A model generated the notes under the pieces. That model was not told where the DNA came from, did no database searches, and saw only the letters and a list, made by a program, of their open reading frames with translations. 64,000 nucleotides of DNA from Shewanella polaris (GTDB taxonomy: Bacteria; Pseudomonadota; Gammaproteobacteria; Enterobacterales; Shewanellaceae), in the NCBI RefSeq assembly GCF_006385555.1, contig NZ_CP041036.1:1736001-1800000 (forward strand), read 5' to 3'. The position numbers and the translations under genes were made by a program. How positions within the stretch are numbered: position 1 is the stretch's first letter; each line of letters opens with the position of its first letter. Below are positions 26,961 to 36,163 of the stretch, one piece after another.

Positions 26961-29480
26961 ATGATATCAGTAACATTAACCGCTAAGGCTGTTCGTCGCA
27001 GTTTATTGGTTGTAGCAGCAACAAGTGTAGTGACAACAGGTTTATTTTCTTCATTAGCATTTGCAGCAGATGACGAGAAAGTTGAAAGAATCGAAGTCAC
27101 CGGTTCTCGTATTCAACGTCAAGACATGGAAACAGCTTCTCCAGTAACCATCATTTCTGCTGAAGCCATTCGCGCTGAAGGTTTCACTTCAGTTGACCAA
27201 TTACTTCAAGCTCAAACGTCAATGGCTGGTGCCGCTCTAGGTTCAAGTTCCAATAATGGATCTGATGGTGTCGCACAGGTCGATTTACGCGGTATGGGTT
27301 CACAACGTACGTTAGTGTTGTTAAATGGCCGTCGTATGGTTAACTCTGGTTCAGGTGCTGATAGTTCTGTTGATTTGAACTCTATTCCTGTTGCGATGAT
27401 CTCTCGTGTTGAAATTTTAAAAGATGGTGCATCAGCAGTATACGGTTCTGATGCAATTGCTGGTGTTGTTAATATTATTACCAAGAAAGATTTCGATGGT
27501 TTTCAATTAGATCTTAACGGTAGTACCAGCAGCGAAAACGATGGTGAAACTGGCGAAATCAGTGGTTTATACGGTTTTAACACTGATGGCGGTAATTACA
27601 CATTTGGTGCAGCATATTCTAAACGTGAAAGTGTTATTCAATCAGATCGTAGCTGGACTGAACCTGGTTATAGTTCTTTTATACCTACAGGTTCTTTAGA
27701 TGGTATGGTTCAAAACGATGCTGGTGAGTGGGTTGATCGTACAACTGGATACGATTACACCACTAGCAGTTATTACCAAACACCTAATGAACGCTATAGT
27801 TTGTTTGCTAACATGGTTCAAGAGTTGGACAATAACTTAGTGTTAACTGCTGATGCACTTTACACTAAACGTAAATCTAACCAACAACTCGCGCCACAGC
27901 CTGCATCCGTAATGTTAGATGTATGTGACACTGATACTGACAGTTCTTGTGTAACACTTACCGATGCAATGACCGATGGTGGCATTGCTGCTGATGATAC
28001 TGGTCGTGTTGAATATCGTCGTCGTATAACGGATGCAGGTCCTCGAATCTATTCTCAAGACACCGACACATACCGTATATCAGCAGGCCTCGCAGGTGAG
28101 CTTGATATCAACACTGGCATGAATTGGGATATCAATTATACCTACGGTAAGAACAAAGCCGATTCGAGTATTGATAATTCAATCAATGCAACCCTTTTGT
28201 CTGAATCAGTTTATGCTAATCAAGATGCATGGTTCAGTGGTGATTCATTAACGGATGCCATTGTTAATGACATAAGTTATACCGATAATTCGAATGGAGG
28301 TAATGAATTAAATGTTGTTTCTGCAGGCTTAAATGGTGAATTATTTGACGTAAGTGCAGGTGCTGTAGCTTTTGCAATTGGTGCAGAATACCGTTATGAA
28401 AGTGGTTATTATAATCCAGATGAAATAACTATTGCTGGTGACAGTACGGCAGCACAACAAGATGCAACGAGCGGCAATTACGATGTATTTTCCGTGTTTG
28501 AAGAGGTTAGTGTACCTTTCACTGAAAAATTAACCGGAGAATTTGCTCTTCGTTATGATGATTACTCCACATTTGGTAAAGCGTCTACTTGGAAAGTGGG
28601 TTTAACATATGAAGCAACTGATGATTTAATGCTTCGTGCAGTTGCTGCAACAGGTTTCCGCGCGCCTAGCATTAGTGAGTTATTCGGTGGGGACTCAGGT
28701 TCTTACGATTATTTAACAGATCCTTGGGGTAATGAACAAGATCCTCAAATTCTAGTGCGTTATACCTCTGATGAAGACTTAGAAGCTGAAGAGTCAGACT
28801 CTTACACTGCAGGTTTAGTTTATTCGCCAAGTTATGTTGATGGTTTATCGTTAACACTTGATTACTGGCGTTTTAAAGTGAAAAATGCAATCACTTATTT
28901 AGACGTTCAAGCCGGACTTGATGCATGCTATGCCGATGCTTCTGACTCTGCTTGTGAAACCTTTAACATTGGTTCAAATGGTGATTTATCTGACTTAACA
29001 AGCACTTTAACGAACGTAGGTAGTCAAGATACTAGCGGTATAGACTTTAACTTAGCCTATCACTTTGCTGCTTTATCACTGGACTGGAAAATTAACAATG
29101 ATACCACTTACCTATTAAACTTCGAGCAAGAAGGTATCGATTATACCAATATGATTGATGGTAACTTTGGTGCTTACGCTGAAGTTCGTAATAACTTTAA
29201 TATCCAAGCCGGTCAAGACAGTTGGAATATTATCTACTCAAACCGTTATATTGGTCAAATGGAAGACTTGAGTACTGGTGATGACGTTGACGCCATTCTT
29301 TATCATAACTTAGCTGGTACTTATTATGTTACTGATATGATTACCTTAAGTGCTGGTGTTAAAAATATCACTGACGAAGAGCCATCAAGTGTATCTAATG
29401 GTAGTGACGGTGGTACTGTACCAGAAGTGTATGACACTATTGGTCGCCAGTATTACGGTGGCGTAACCGTTAAGTTCTAA
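26961..29480 (+). CDS. TonB-dependent receptor 1 of a tandem pair
   Basis: 839 residues from ATG 26961, preceded by AGGGAG. Signal peptide about residues 1-36 (A-F-A-A|D-D). Then the TonB-box/plug start V-E-R-I-E-V-T-G-S-R-I, plug motifs L-R-G-M-G-S-Q-R-T-L-V-L-L-N-G-R-R and V-E-I-L-K-D-G-A-S-A-V-Y-G-S-D-A-I-A-G-V-V-N-I, and a C-terminal barrel ending V-T-V-K-F. This class is common in Shewanella and related marine bacteria and often takes up carbohydrates, peptides or other organic ligands; no Fur box is seen, arguing against iron. The ligand is unknown. The frame opens at 26925, but the RBS favours 26961. Confidence 0.92.
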   Translation: MISVTLTAKAVRRSLLVVAATSVVTTGLFSSLAFAADDEKVERIEVTGSRIQRQDMETASPVTIISAEAIRAEGFTSVDQLLQAQTSMAGAALGSSSNNGSDGVAQVDLRGMGSQRTLVLLNGRRMVNSGSGADSSVDLNSIPVAMISRVEILKDGASAVYGSDAIAGVVNIITKKDFDGFQLDLNGSTSSENDGETGEISGLYGFNTDGGNYTFGAAYSKRESVIQSDRSWTEPGYSSFIPTGSLDGMVQNDAGEWVDRTTGYDYTTSSYYQTPNERYSLFANMVQELDNNLVLTADALYTKRKSNQQLAPQPASVMLDVCDTDTDSSCVTLTDAMTDGGIAADDTGRVEYRRRITDAGPRIYSQDTDTYRISAGLAGELDINTGMNWDINYTYGKNKADSSIDNSINATLLSESVYANQDAWFSGDSLTDAIVNDISYTDNSNGGNELNVVSAGLNGELFDVSAGAVAFAIGAEYRYESGYYNPDEITIAGDSTAAQQDATSGNYDVFSVFEEVSVPFTEKLTGEFALRYDDYSTFGKASTWKVGLTYEATDDLMLRAVAATGFRAPSISELFGGDSGSYDYLTDPWGNEQDPQILVRYTSDEDLEAEESDSYTAGLVYSPSYVDGLSLTLDYWRFKVKNAITYLDVQAGLDACYADASDSACETFNIGSNGDLSDLTSTLTNVGSQDTSGIDFNLAYHFAALSLDWKINNDTTYLLNFEQEGIDYTNMIDGNFGAYAEVRNNFNIQAGQDSWNIIYSNRYIGQMEDLSTGDDVDAILYHNLAGTYYVTDMITLSAGVKNITDEEPSSVSNGSDGGTVPEVYDTIGRQYYGGVTVKF

Positions 29481-29606
29481 ACTAAAGTGCAGTTGTATCT
29501 TAACAAATAAGGCAGTGTGATTAATTTGCGCAGTCTATTGCAGTAAATTTCTATCTGGCTGCTAACACAAATAGTCCTTATTCGTACAATTTTTTGATGT
29601 TTCATG

Positions 29607-29634
29607 ATAGGCCACAACAATTGTTGTGGCCTAT
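29607..29634 (+). terminator. Hairpin after TonB receptor 1
   Basis: Perfect 28-base palindrome (ATAGGCCACAACAA and its complement) 126 bp past the stop. The T-tract is weak (TTTCTAT), so termination is likely but not certain. Confidence 0.65.
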
Positions 29635-30910
29635 TTCTATGTCAGAAGATTATGACCGTTGTACATTACTGCTGGATCTCGTTATTACCACATATTGTTA
29701 TTTATGGTAAACACATCCCTTTGGAATAGGTTCAAAGGGTTTACAAACCGGTTTAGAGCCTCCATACGCAAGATCGTTTTTTGCAGAGCAACTAAGGACT
29801 ATAGCTTATTTTTGCTATTGAATTGTTGGAAGTTACTTTACCTTATATTTTACCTGATGCTAAATCTACATCCTTTAAGCGTTAATGATCTTTTAAAAAG
29901 TTTTACATCACAGTGTTAAGTTTAACAGCTAAGATGCTTATTCGAACATACTGCCGCGTAGTAGAAAAACAACATCATTTTTATGAGGTAATTGGGCTAG
30001 AAATGTTGAGTGTTGATTATATTTTATTAAAATACTCATTTACATTAGATCTCTAAATCAATAGAGACATAGTCCAGCCCCTCTGTTTGCTAAGATCTGC
30101 ACATACCCAATGAAAAGATATTTACTGTAATAGTGTACTTTATCGATACTTTTGTCTTTGGTGCCATTGTTCCTTCTGCTTTATAAATGCTTATTCCTAT
30201 GTTTATCATTGATTAATTTATACCCTGATTATCATCAATACAGAACTTCACACATTGTGGCTCCAGTTATCATGAAACAGGAATGATTATTACTTGATTC
30301 TGTTCTACAAAAAAGGGAATGCATAAGATATAGTTTGATAATTTATCTTTATATTCACAATGGTTAGTGAAATCTATTGTGGGGTGAGGGGGCATTGGTG
30401 AGATTCATTGGTCACTATCATAAGCTACATTTCATTAACATTGCTGCTGTAATGAGTGTTGTTAAGAATTTATGAAATATGACGCAGATCTCAGTCTGAA
30501 TAAGGCTAAATTTAAATGAAATAGAGCTGTATTAGTCGTTGTTTATGCACAAACATTGTGTTGAGAAAGTGAAATTACTACTTCATTACTGAATATATAT
30601 TGCTTTATTAATCTTATTTAGATAATTATTGAATAAATAATCAGTAATTTCGAAATGTGATTGTGGTTGTTTTTGCGACAATCAGATTTTTTTTTAAAAT
30701 ATTAAAATTTTATTAATGTTTTTATTTATAGGTTGTTGTTTTTATATTGCTTTACTTACGTTAACTTAAATCCTTGTATGTGATTTTTTTGTGTGTTTTT
30801 TGTTTTTATTTGGTGTATTATTCGTTTGTTTTAACATTTTGTTGAGTCTATTTATTCTTGCTTTCTTCGCCATTAATTGTAAGCCTTTGATTTATGGTGG
30901 TTATTTGCAA
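29635..30910. other. 1.3-kb region without recognisable genes between the two TonB receptors
   Basis: AT-rich, with only short open frames (one of 86 residues at 29659-29919, one of 72 at 30791-31009) that lack ribosome-binding sites and protein-like composition. No tRNA or transposase relic is evident. The distal end resembles the DNA before receptor 1. An unannotated small RNA cannot be excluded. Confidence 0.5.
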
Positions 30911-30996
30911 GTCAAATTAATTTTGCAACTAAGCTTTGTGTTATATGTTGTTTACATGTTGCCTATATTGACTAAATGTTTTTTATTCATTAATAA
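30911..30996 (+). promoter_or_regulatory. Promoter and upstream element of TonB receptor 2
   Basis: TTGACT (30968-30973), 17 bp, TAATAA (30991-30996). GTCAAATTAATT (30911-30922) again begins 57 bp before the -35, and TGTTGTTTAC-A-TGTTGCC lies just upstream of it. Identical layout to receptor 1 within otherwise diverged DNA. Confidence 0.8.
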
Positions 30997-31005
30997 TGGT
31001 GCTCG

Positions 31006-31026
31006 ATAATTGGTTTCACCAATTAT
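31006..31026 (+). other. Leader hairpin of TonB receptor 2 mRNA
   Basis: Arms ATAATTGG (31006-31013) and CCAATTAT (31019-31026), loop TTTCA, placed about 10 bp after the -10 as in receptor 1, with changed bases on both sides that preserve pairing. Confidence 0.5.
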
Positions 31027-31084
31027 CCATATAAAAATTATAATTACTTGTATGTGTTTTATATAAGTCATAGGGAGATTATCC

Positions 31085-33724
31085 ATGAGTTCAGTAACAT
31101 TAACCGCTAAGGCTATTCGTCGTAGTCTATTAGCTGTAGCAACAACAAGTGTCGTGACAACCGGCTTATTCGCTTCAGCTGCTGTTTCAGCAGAAGAACA
31201 AGTTCAGAAAGTTGAAAGAATAGAAGTAACAGGTTCACGTATTAAGCGTGCAGATATGGAAACCGCTAGCCCTGTAAGTGTAATTGATGCTTCAGCAATT
31301 CTTTCTTCTGGCGCAACGTCTATCGATGATATTTTACAGCAAATGACCTCTACTGGCGGCGCGATGACTAACGCAGCCGTAAACAATGGTTCTGGTGGTG
31401 ATACATCTATCAACCTTCGTGGTTTAGGTAGTAACCGTACACTAGTATTAGTCAACGGTCGCCGTATGATTGCATCTGGTACAGGTGCTGCATCAACAGT
31501 AGATTTGAATACAATTCCTGTATCAATGATCCAACGTGTTGAAATATTAAAAGACGGTGCTTCTGCTGTTTATGGTACAGATGCTATAGCTGGTGTGGTT
31601 AACATTATTCTAAAACGTGATTTTGACGGTTTAGAAATGAATGTTCAAACGGGTATGAGTGGACAAGGTGACGCAGACGAAACAAGTCTTGATTTCACTA
31701 TGGGTAACACGTTCGACAAAGGTAACGTTGTTATTAATGCCCAGTACACGAATCGTGGTGATGCAAGCCAAGCAGACCGTGATTTTTCTGACTGTCCTAT
31801 ATCTGAAACAGGTGACGCTGGCAGCATAGAATTATATTGTGGTGGTAGTTCATACAGTGAAGGTGGACATATTTGGGGTGAAACCGCTGAACTAAGTGGT
31901 CTCGGTGGTGAATATCACGAGTATACTAATGAAGATAAATATAACTATTCCAAAGACAGTTATTTATCTACACCAATGGAACGTATTAACTTAAGTCTTG
32001 CTGGTTCATATGAGTTGTCAGACAGCATGACATTCTTCTCTGAAGCAATGTACTCAAAGCGTTGGTCATCACAACAAATGGCACCGCAACCTATTTGGAA
32101 TAGTTCAACTTGGACATATGAACCAGAATCAGCTGGTGGATTTATGACTGATGATTTACTTCCTTGGATTGCAGCTGGTGAGGAAGTGAGTTATGGCCGT
32201 CGTATGGTTGAGTCTGGTACACGTAACTTTAGTCAAGTAGTTGATACTGTTCGTATTGTAATTGGTTTAGAAGGTGAGTTCGACAACGGTTGGACTTGGG
32301 ATGCTTCATATAACAAAGGTAAAAACGATTCTGTTGATACCCTTGCAAATCTTCACAACTTAGGTTCAATTGATGATGCAGTATTAGAGGGCACTTTTGA
32401 TCCATTCCTACAGTCTTCTTGGGAAGGTGATAGCATTGCTCCTTACATCTACACTGAAGTTAATAGTGGTGGTAGTGAACTAGACATCTTTGCTGCAACA
32501 CTTTCTGGTGATATTGCTGATTTACCGGCTGGTGTATTAGGTTTTGCTGCGGGTGTTGAGCACCGTGAAGAGTCTGCTCATTACACTCCTGATTCATTGA
32601 CAGCACAAGGTCTTGCTAATGACCCACGTGTTGAAGCTACGGCTGGTAGTTTTCAAGTTGATGAAGTATATGCAGAATTAGCTATTCCATTATTAAGTGA
32701 TTTACCATTTGCACAACAAGTTGATTTGAGCGCTGCAATGCGTTATTTCGATTACAATACATTTGGTGATGATACAACATGGAAATTGGGCTTAACATGG
32801 CGCATGACTGATGACTTAATGTTCCGTGGTGGTCGTTCTACTGCATTCCGAGCGCCAACAGTTAATGAATTATTCGGTGGTGCTTCTCCATCGTTCGATC
32901 AAATTGTTCATCCTGCAAGCGATCAAACTCAAGCTGAAGTGACTGTTGGTGGTAATGAATTGTTAACACCTGAAGAAGCTGATATTACAACACTTGGATT
33001 GGTTTACTCTCCTAGTTTTGTAGAGGGTTTATCGTTAACACTTGATTACTATAAAATTGATATTTCTAACACTATTACCGCGGTTGATTCTAATTATGTG
33101 GCTAATCAATGTTTAGATGCAAACGGTGCTAAAATCAACACTGATACTGCATTGTGTCAAGCCTCAAATATTGAAATTGATGCTACTGGACGTATCAGTT
33201 TTGATAACGGTTTACAAAATATTGGTGAAACTAATACAGCTGGTTATGATATCAACATAGCGTATGTATTTGATGCTGCAGGACTTAGCTGGAAAGCAAA
33301 CTTAGATACTTCAATTTTAGATAAGTATGAAGAGTTTGATCAAGACGGCAATGTAACTGATTATCGTGGCTATGTAACGGGTAATGTTGGTGCCTATGCT
33401 AAAATCAAAACAAACCTTGACCTAACAGCCAGTGGTGATGATTGGAGTGCTACCTACGAAATTCGTTATATTGATGGCATGGATTCATTAGCTTGTAAGG
33501 ATGATCCTTCAGAGTGCTATGCTCCTTCAGTAGATAGTATCGTGTATCATGACCTTTCAGGTTCTTATGATTTAACCGAAACTGTTCGTCTATCTGGTGG
33601 TGTTAACAATATCTTTGATAAAGAACCTCCTTACTACACTGGTAACTTAGATTCAAATACCGATCCTTATACTTATGATGTATTAGGTCGTTACTTCTTC
33701 GTTCGTGCAAGTGTGAAGTTCTAA
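31085..33724 (+). CDS. TonB-dependent receptor 2 of a tandem pair
   Basis: 879 residues from ATG 31085 with AGGGAG upstream. It shares with receptor 1 the start S-V-T-L-T-A-K-A, the signal peptide body, V-E-R-I-E-V-T-G-S-R-I, the M-E-T-A-S-P-V segment, plug motifs and a C-terminal V-K-F, so the two are paralogues. Distinct features are paired cysteines in likely extracellular loops (D-C-P...Y-C-G; Q-C-L...L-C-Q; A-C-K...E-C-Y), which may form disulfides and point to a different ligand. A strong terminator follows. Confidence 0.92.
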   Translation: MSSVTLTAKAIRRSLLAVATTSVVTTGLFASAAVSAEEQVQKVERIEVTGSRIKRADMETASPVSVIDASAILSSGATSIDDILQQMTSTGGAMTNAAVNNGSGGDTSINLRGLGSNRTLVLVNGRRMIASGTGAASTVDLNTIPVSMIQRVEILKDGASAVYGTDAIAGVVNIILKRDFDGLEMNVQTGMSGQGDADETSLDFTMGNTFDKGNVVINAQYTNRGDASQADRDFSDCPISETGDAGSIELYCGGSSYSEGGHIWGETAELSGLGGEYHEYTNEDKYNYSKDSYLSTPMERINLSLAGSYELSDSMTFFSEAMYSKRWSSQQMAPQPIWNSSTWTYEPESAGGFMTDDLLPWIAAGEEVSYGRRMVESGTRNFSQVVDTVRIVIGLEGEFDNGWTWDASYNKGKNDSVDTLANLHNLGSIDDAVLEGTFDPFLQSSWEGDSIAPYIYTEVNSGGSELDIFAATLSGDIADLPAGVLGFAAGVEHREESAHYTPDSLTAQGLANDPRVEATAGSFQVDEVYAELAIPLLSDLPFAQQVDLSAAMRYFDYNTFGDDTTWKLGLTWRMTDDLMFRGGRSTAFRAPTVNELFGGASPSFDQIVHPASDQTQAEVTVGGNELLTPEEADITTLGLVYSPSFVEGLSLTLDYYKIDISNTITAVDSNYVANQCLDANGAKINTDTALCQASNIEIDATGRISFDNGLQNIGETNTAGYDINIAYVFDAAGLSWKANLDTSILDKYEEFDQDGNVTDYRGYVTGNVGAYAKIKTNLDLTASGDDWSATYEIRYIDGMDSLACKDDPSECYAPSVDSIVYHDLSGSYDLTETVRLSGGVNNIFDKEPPYYTGNLDSNTDPYTYDVLGRYFFVRASVKF

Positions 33725-33743
33725 TCTAACATTTGTTGTTAAT

Positions 33744-33777
33744 AAAAAAGCCGGCTAATTAATTAGCCGGCTTTTTT
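33744..33777. terminator. Terminator of TonB receptor 2
   Basis: Perfect 34-base palindrome: A6 plus GCCGGCTAATT and its complement ending in T6-7, beginning 20 bp past the stop. Confidence 0.93.
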
Positions 33778-33785
33778 TATCGATG

Positions 33786-33990
33786 TGTCCCGTCCTGAGA
33801 TAAGTTGACACATTGGAGACTTATCTATGAAACCTTCAGTATCAATCAATATAAAACGTACTCAACGAGATTACACATTAGGCTTTAAATTAGCGGTTGT
33901 TAGTCAAGTAGAAAAAGGCGAGCTAACGTATAAGCAAGCTCAAGACCACTATGGAATTCAAGGGAGAAGTACCGTCCTAACATGGTTACG
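33786..33990 (+). mobile_element. Truncated left end of the IS3-family element
   Basis: These 205 bp match the left end of the intact copy at 43234-44535 (read from 44535 backwards) with only two differences seen. They include the terminal inverted repeat TGTCCCGTCCTGAGATAAG and the first 54 or so codons of orfA (M-K-P-S-V-S-I-N-I-K). The copy stops after CATGGTTACG where a second IS end begins. Near-identity means the truncation is recent. Confidence 0.93.
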
Positions 33991-34043
33991 TGTCCCGTAC
34001 TGAGATAAGTTGACACATTGGAGACTTATCTCAGGACTAGACA
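33991..34043 (+). mobile_element. 53-bp mini-element with both IS ends
   Basis: Begins TGTCCCGTACTGAGATAAG, continues through the left end to about base 34031, then passes straight to AGGACTAGACA, the complement of the intact IS right end TGTCTAGTCCT. So it is an internally deleted copy retaining both tips. Flanking triplets (ATG before 33786, ATT after 34043) are not a duplication. Confidence 0.8.
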
Positions 34044-34136
34044 ATTAAATGAATTTACTTCTGAGTAATAAAAATTGAATAAAATATGAGTTGAATAAAT
34101 TAGCAGTTGGGTGAGTAGTATTATGATGAAATCTCG

Positions 34137-34508
34137 CTAGTGATTTAAACGTAACTCATGTCTATGTTCACTAAGGAATTTTTGTTCACATTGAGCACAA
34201 CGTTGCTCGGTGGGATCGGCGATTAAGCGTGACGGTTCTATGTCCATCTCACAATCGGAACAAATGCCATAGAGACCGAGTTCAAGTTGACAATAAGCCG
34301 CTTCGAGCCGCATTAGCTTAGAGAAAGTATCGGTATTGGATAGTTTGATTTGTGACAAGTAGTCAATAACGTTCCCAAGAGGCGTTTTCATAGAGATATG
34401 AGCAACATCAGTGGCTTGTAATGGCTTCTTGATAAGTTGCATTAATTCACATCTCAAAATACGTTCGAGTTGTTCAAGTTCATGCAATGTGTCTTGAGTA
34501 TTGTGCAA
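34137..34508 (-). CDS. DksA/TraR-type C4 zinc-finger protein
   Basis: 123 residues. A helical N-terminal half is followed by C-S-D-C ... C-A-Q-C (C-x2-C-x17-C-x2-C), the zinc finger of the DksA/TraR family that binds the RNA polymerase secondary channel. E-L-G-L-Y-G-I-C-S-D-C matches the Y-G-x-C-x-x-C family signature. It begins with TTG (34508) with GAAGG upstream. Whether the coiled-coil tip has the acidic residues needed to act like DksA is unclear, so it may be a DksA2-like modulator or an unrelated user of the fold. Confidence 0.8.
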   Translation of the reverse strand: MHNTQDTLHELEQLERILRCELMQLIKKPLQATDVAHISMKTPLGNVIDYLSQIKLSNTDTFSKLMRLEAAYCQLELGLYGICSDCEMDIEPSRLIADPTEQRCAQCEQKFLSEHRHELRLNH

Positions 34509-34885
34509 CTGAGATAACCTTCAACTGTCTAAACCAATGTATAAATTCTATTCTAGGCACAAAAAAGTCAGACGTTATGATGAAGATCAATTCTCAATAA
34601 GATTTCTGCGATAAAAAGATAAATAATAATTTATGGTTTATTCAACCCTGACAAGGTTAACCATGTTAATTTCATTTTAGTTAGACCTTATTTCAGCTAA
34701 AAGTTTAGTTTAGCATTGTGTTCTAACCATCCTGACACAGGGGGAGATTGAGTATTTCTAAGCTAAAAAAACACAATGAAACTGTTGCTGTGTATGGCTA
34801 GCATTAATCACAGCGCAGCAAAAAGTTGATGGTTTATTTTATATCAGCCTTAATCGGATTCTAAGGCTGTTACGTTAACAGAATG
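34509..34885. other. Intergenic region between DksA-like gene and dusC
   Basis: AT-rich, no supported gene. It contains the promoter side of the DksA-like gene and the 3' flank of dusC; no clear hairpin terminator was seen. Confidence 0.4.
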
Positions 34886-35836
34886 TTAGCCTTCGTTTAT
34901 TGTTCGGTGGGCGTGCTGTATTACTTTAACTATCTCTTCAGTGGTTTTAAATACTCTTAACTCTCTAAATAATGTATCTGCTTCTGGATATTGGCGGTTC
35001 AAGTAACTAAACCACTGTTTAATCCGTGAGGGGTAATAGTCAGACTTACGTCCATTCAGTTCTTTGTCGGTGTAGTCGATTAGTAAGCTTAGGGTTTGTT
35101 GCCAACTGAATGGGGTTGCTCCTGTTTTAATGGTATCCCCTAAATTAGGTAGCGATATGGCGCCGCGACCAATCATCACACTGTCACAACCGGTAATATC
35201 GATACAACGCTGTGCATCAGCCACATTCCAGATCTCTCCATTAGCAATAACAGGGATCGGTAATCGTTGTCTCACTTCAGTAATGTACTCCCAATAAGCC
35301 GGTGGTTTGTAACCGTCGGTTTTACTGCGCGCATGGATCGCAAGTTCAGTTGCGCCAGCTTCGTACACTGCTAAGGCATTTTCCATAAATAATGACTTAT
35401 CTTCGTAGCCTAAACGGATTTTGGCGGTAACAGGGTGTTCAGATGGCACGGCATCGCGCATGGCTTTGACGATATTGTAAATATTATCTGGATACTGCAG
35501 CAATACGGCGCCGCCTTTGCTTTTATTGACGGTTTTGGCTGGACAGCCAAAGTTTGCATCAACGCCATTTGAACCTAGCTCTACAGCTCTTACGGCATTT
35601 TGTGCCATCCATTCAGGTTCTTGGCCTAATAACTGTACTCGTACTGGAGTTCCAGATGCGGTTAAGCCTTGATGATGTAACTCAGGACATAATTTGTAGA
35701 ATACTTTGTCTGGTATGAGTTGATTGACTACCCTGACAAATTCAGTCACAACCAGGTCAAATGGGTTGATGGCAGATAATATTTCACGCATATGGTCATC
35801 AACCACACCTTCCATTGGAGCTAAAATAACGCGCAC
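34886..35836 (-). CDS. dusC: tRNA-dihydrouridine(16) synthase
   Basis: 316-residue flavin enzyme that reduces uridine in the tRNA D-loop. It opens with V-I-L-A-P-M-E-G-V-V-D; N-F-G-C-P-A-K-T-V carries the catalytic Cys, and H-A-R-S-K-T-D-G-Y-K-P-P-A and M-I-G-R-G-A are FMN-binding segments. DusC is favoured over DusA/B by the start and the A-R-S-K-T-D-G-Y segment. GTG 35836 with AAGG at -11 is the best start; the frame opens 21 bp earlier at a TTG. Confidence 0.92.
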   Translation of the reverse strand: MRVILAPMEGVVDDHMREILSAINPFDLVVTEFVRVVNQLIPDKVFYKLCPELHHQGLTASGTPVRVQLLGQEPEWMAQNAVRAVELGSNGVDANFGCPAKTVNKSKGGAVLLQYPDNIYNIVKAMRDAVPSEHPVTAKIRLGYEDKSLFMENALAVYEAGATELAIHARSKTDGYKPPAYWEYITEVRQRLPIPVIANGEIWNVADAQRCIDITGCDSVMIGRGAISLPNLGDTIKTGATPFSWQQTLSLLIDYTDKELNGRKSDYYPSRIKQWFSYLNRQYPEADTLFRELRVFKTTEEIVKVIQHAHRTINEG

Positions 35837-36163
35837 AGTACACCTTGTTGAAGTCAAAAGTGGGCCATTTTAGCGTGTTTATTATCTGATATCAGTACTA
35901 AATGACAATGCGAGTTATTTTGTCGATTAACTAAACAAATTATTAATAATAATCATATCGATAGCACTTATGTTGTAATTGTGTTAAATATATGTGGCGT
36001 CAGTTTTGGGGCTTATCTAGCAAGTATTTATGTTAAATAAATAGATTTTTTTCACATTTTTTAAATTTATTTGCAATAAAATTTACTTATTGCGGGTCTC
36101 TTTAACCAAGCCGGCAATGATGTTGGTCACCATACACAATCAAGATATAGGAAGATAATTATT
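35837..36163. promoter_or_regulatory. Divergent control region, dusC / hvfA-like precursor
   Basis: About 330 bp of AT-rich DNA. The inverted repeat GCAATAA-N7-TTATTGC (36073-36093) is 71 bp before the precursor start and is a candidate operator. A tract TATTAATAATAATCATAT near 35940 weakly resembles a Fur site but I do not call it. AGGAAG precedes the precursor ATG. Confidence 0.4.

Noticed and set aside
29659..29919. 86-residue frame between TonB receptors
   Set aside because: No ribosome-binding site, hydrophobic and aromatic composition typical of translated AT-rich DNA.
30791..31009. 72-residue frame before TonB receptor 2
   Set aside because: Runs through the receptor promoter and leader hairpin and has random hydrophobic composition.
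35940..35958. Fur-like AT tract upstream of the HvfA-type precursor
   Set aside because: Only partial match to the Fur consensus in AT-rich DNA; not enough to call.
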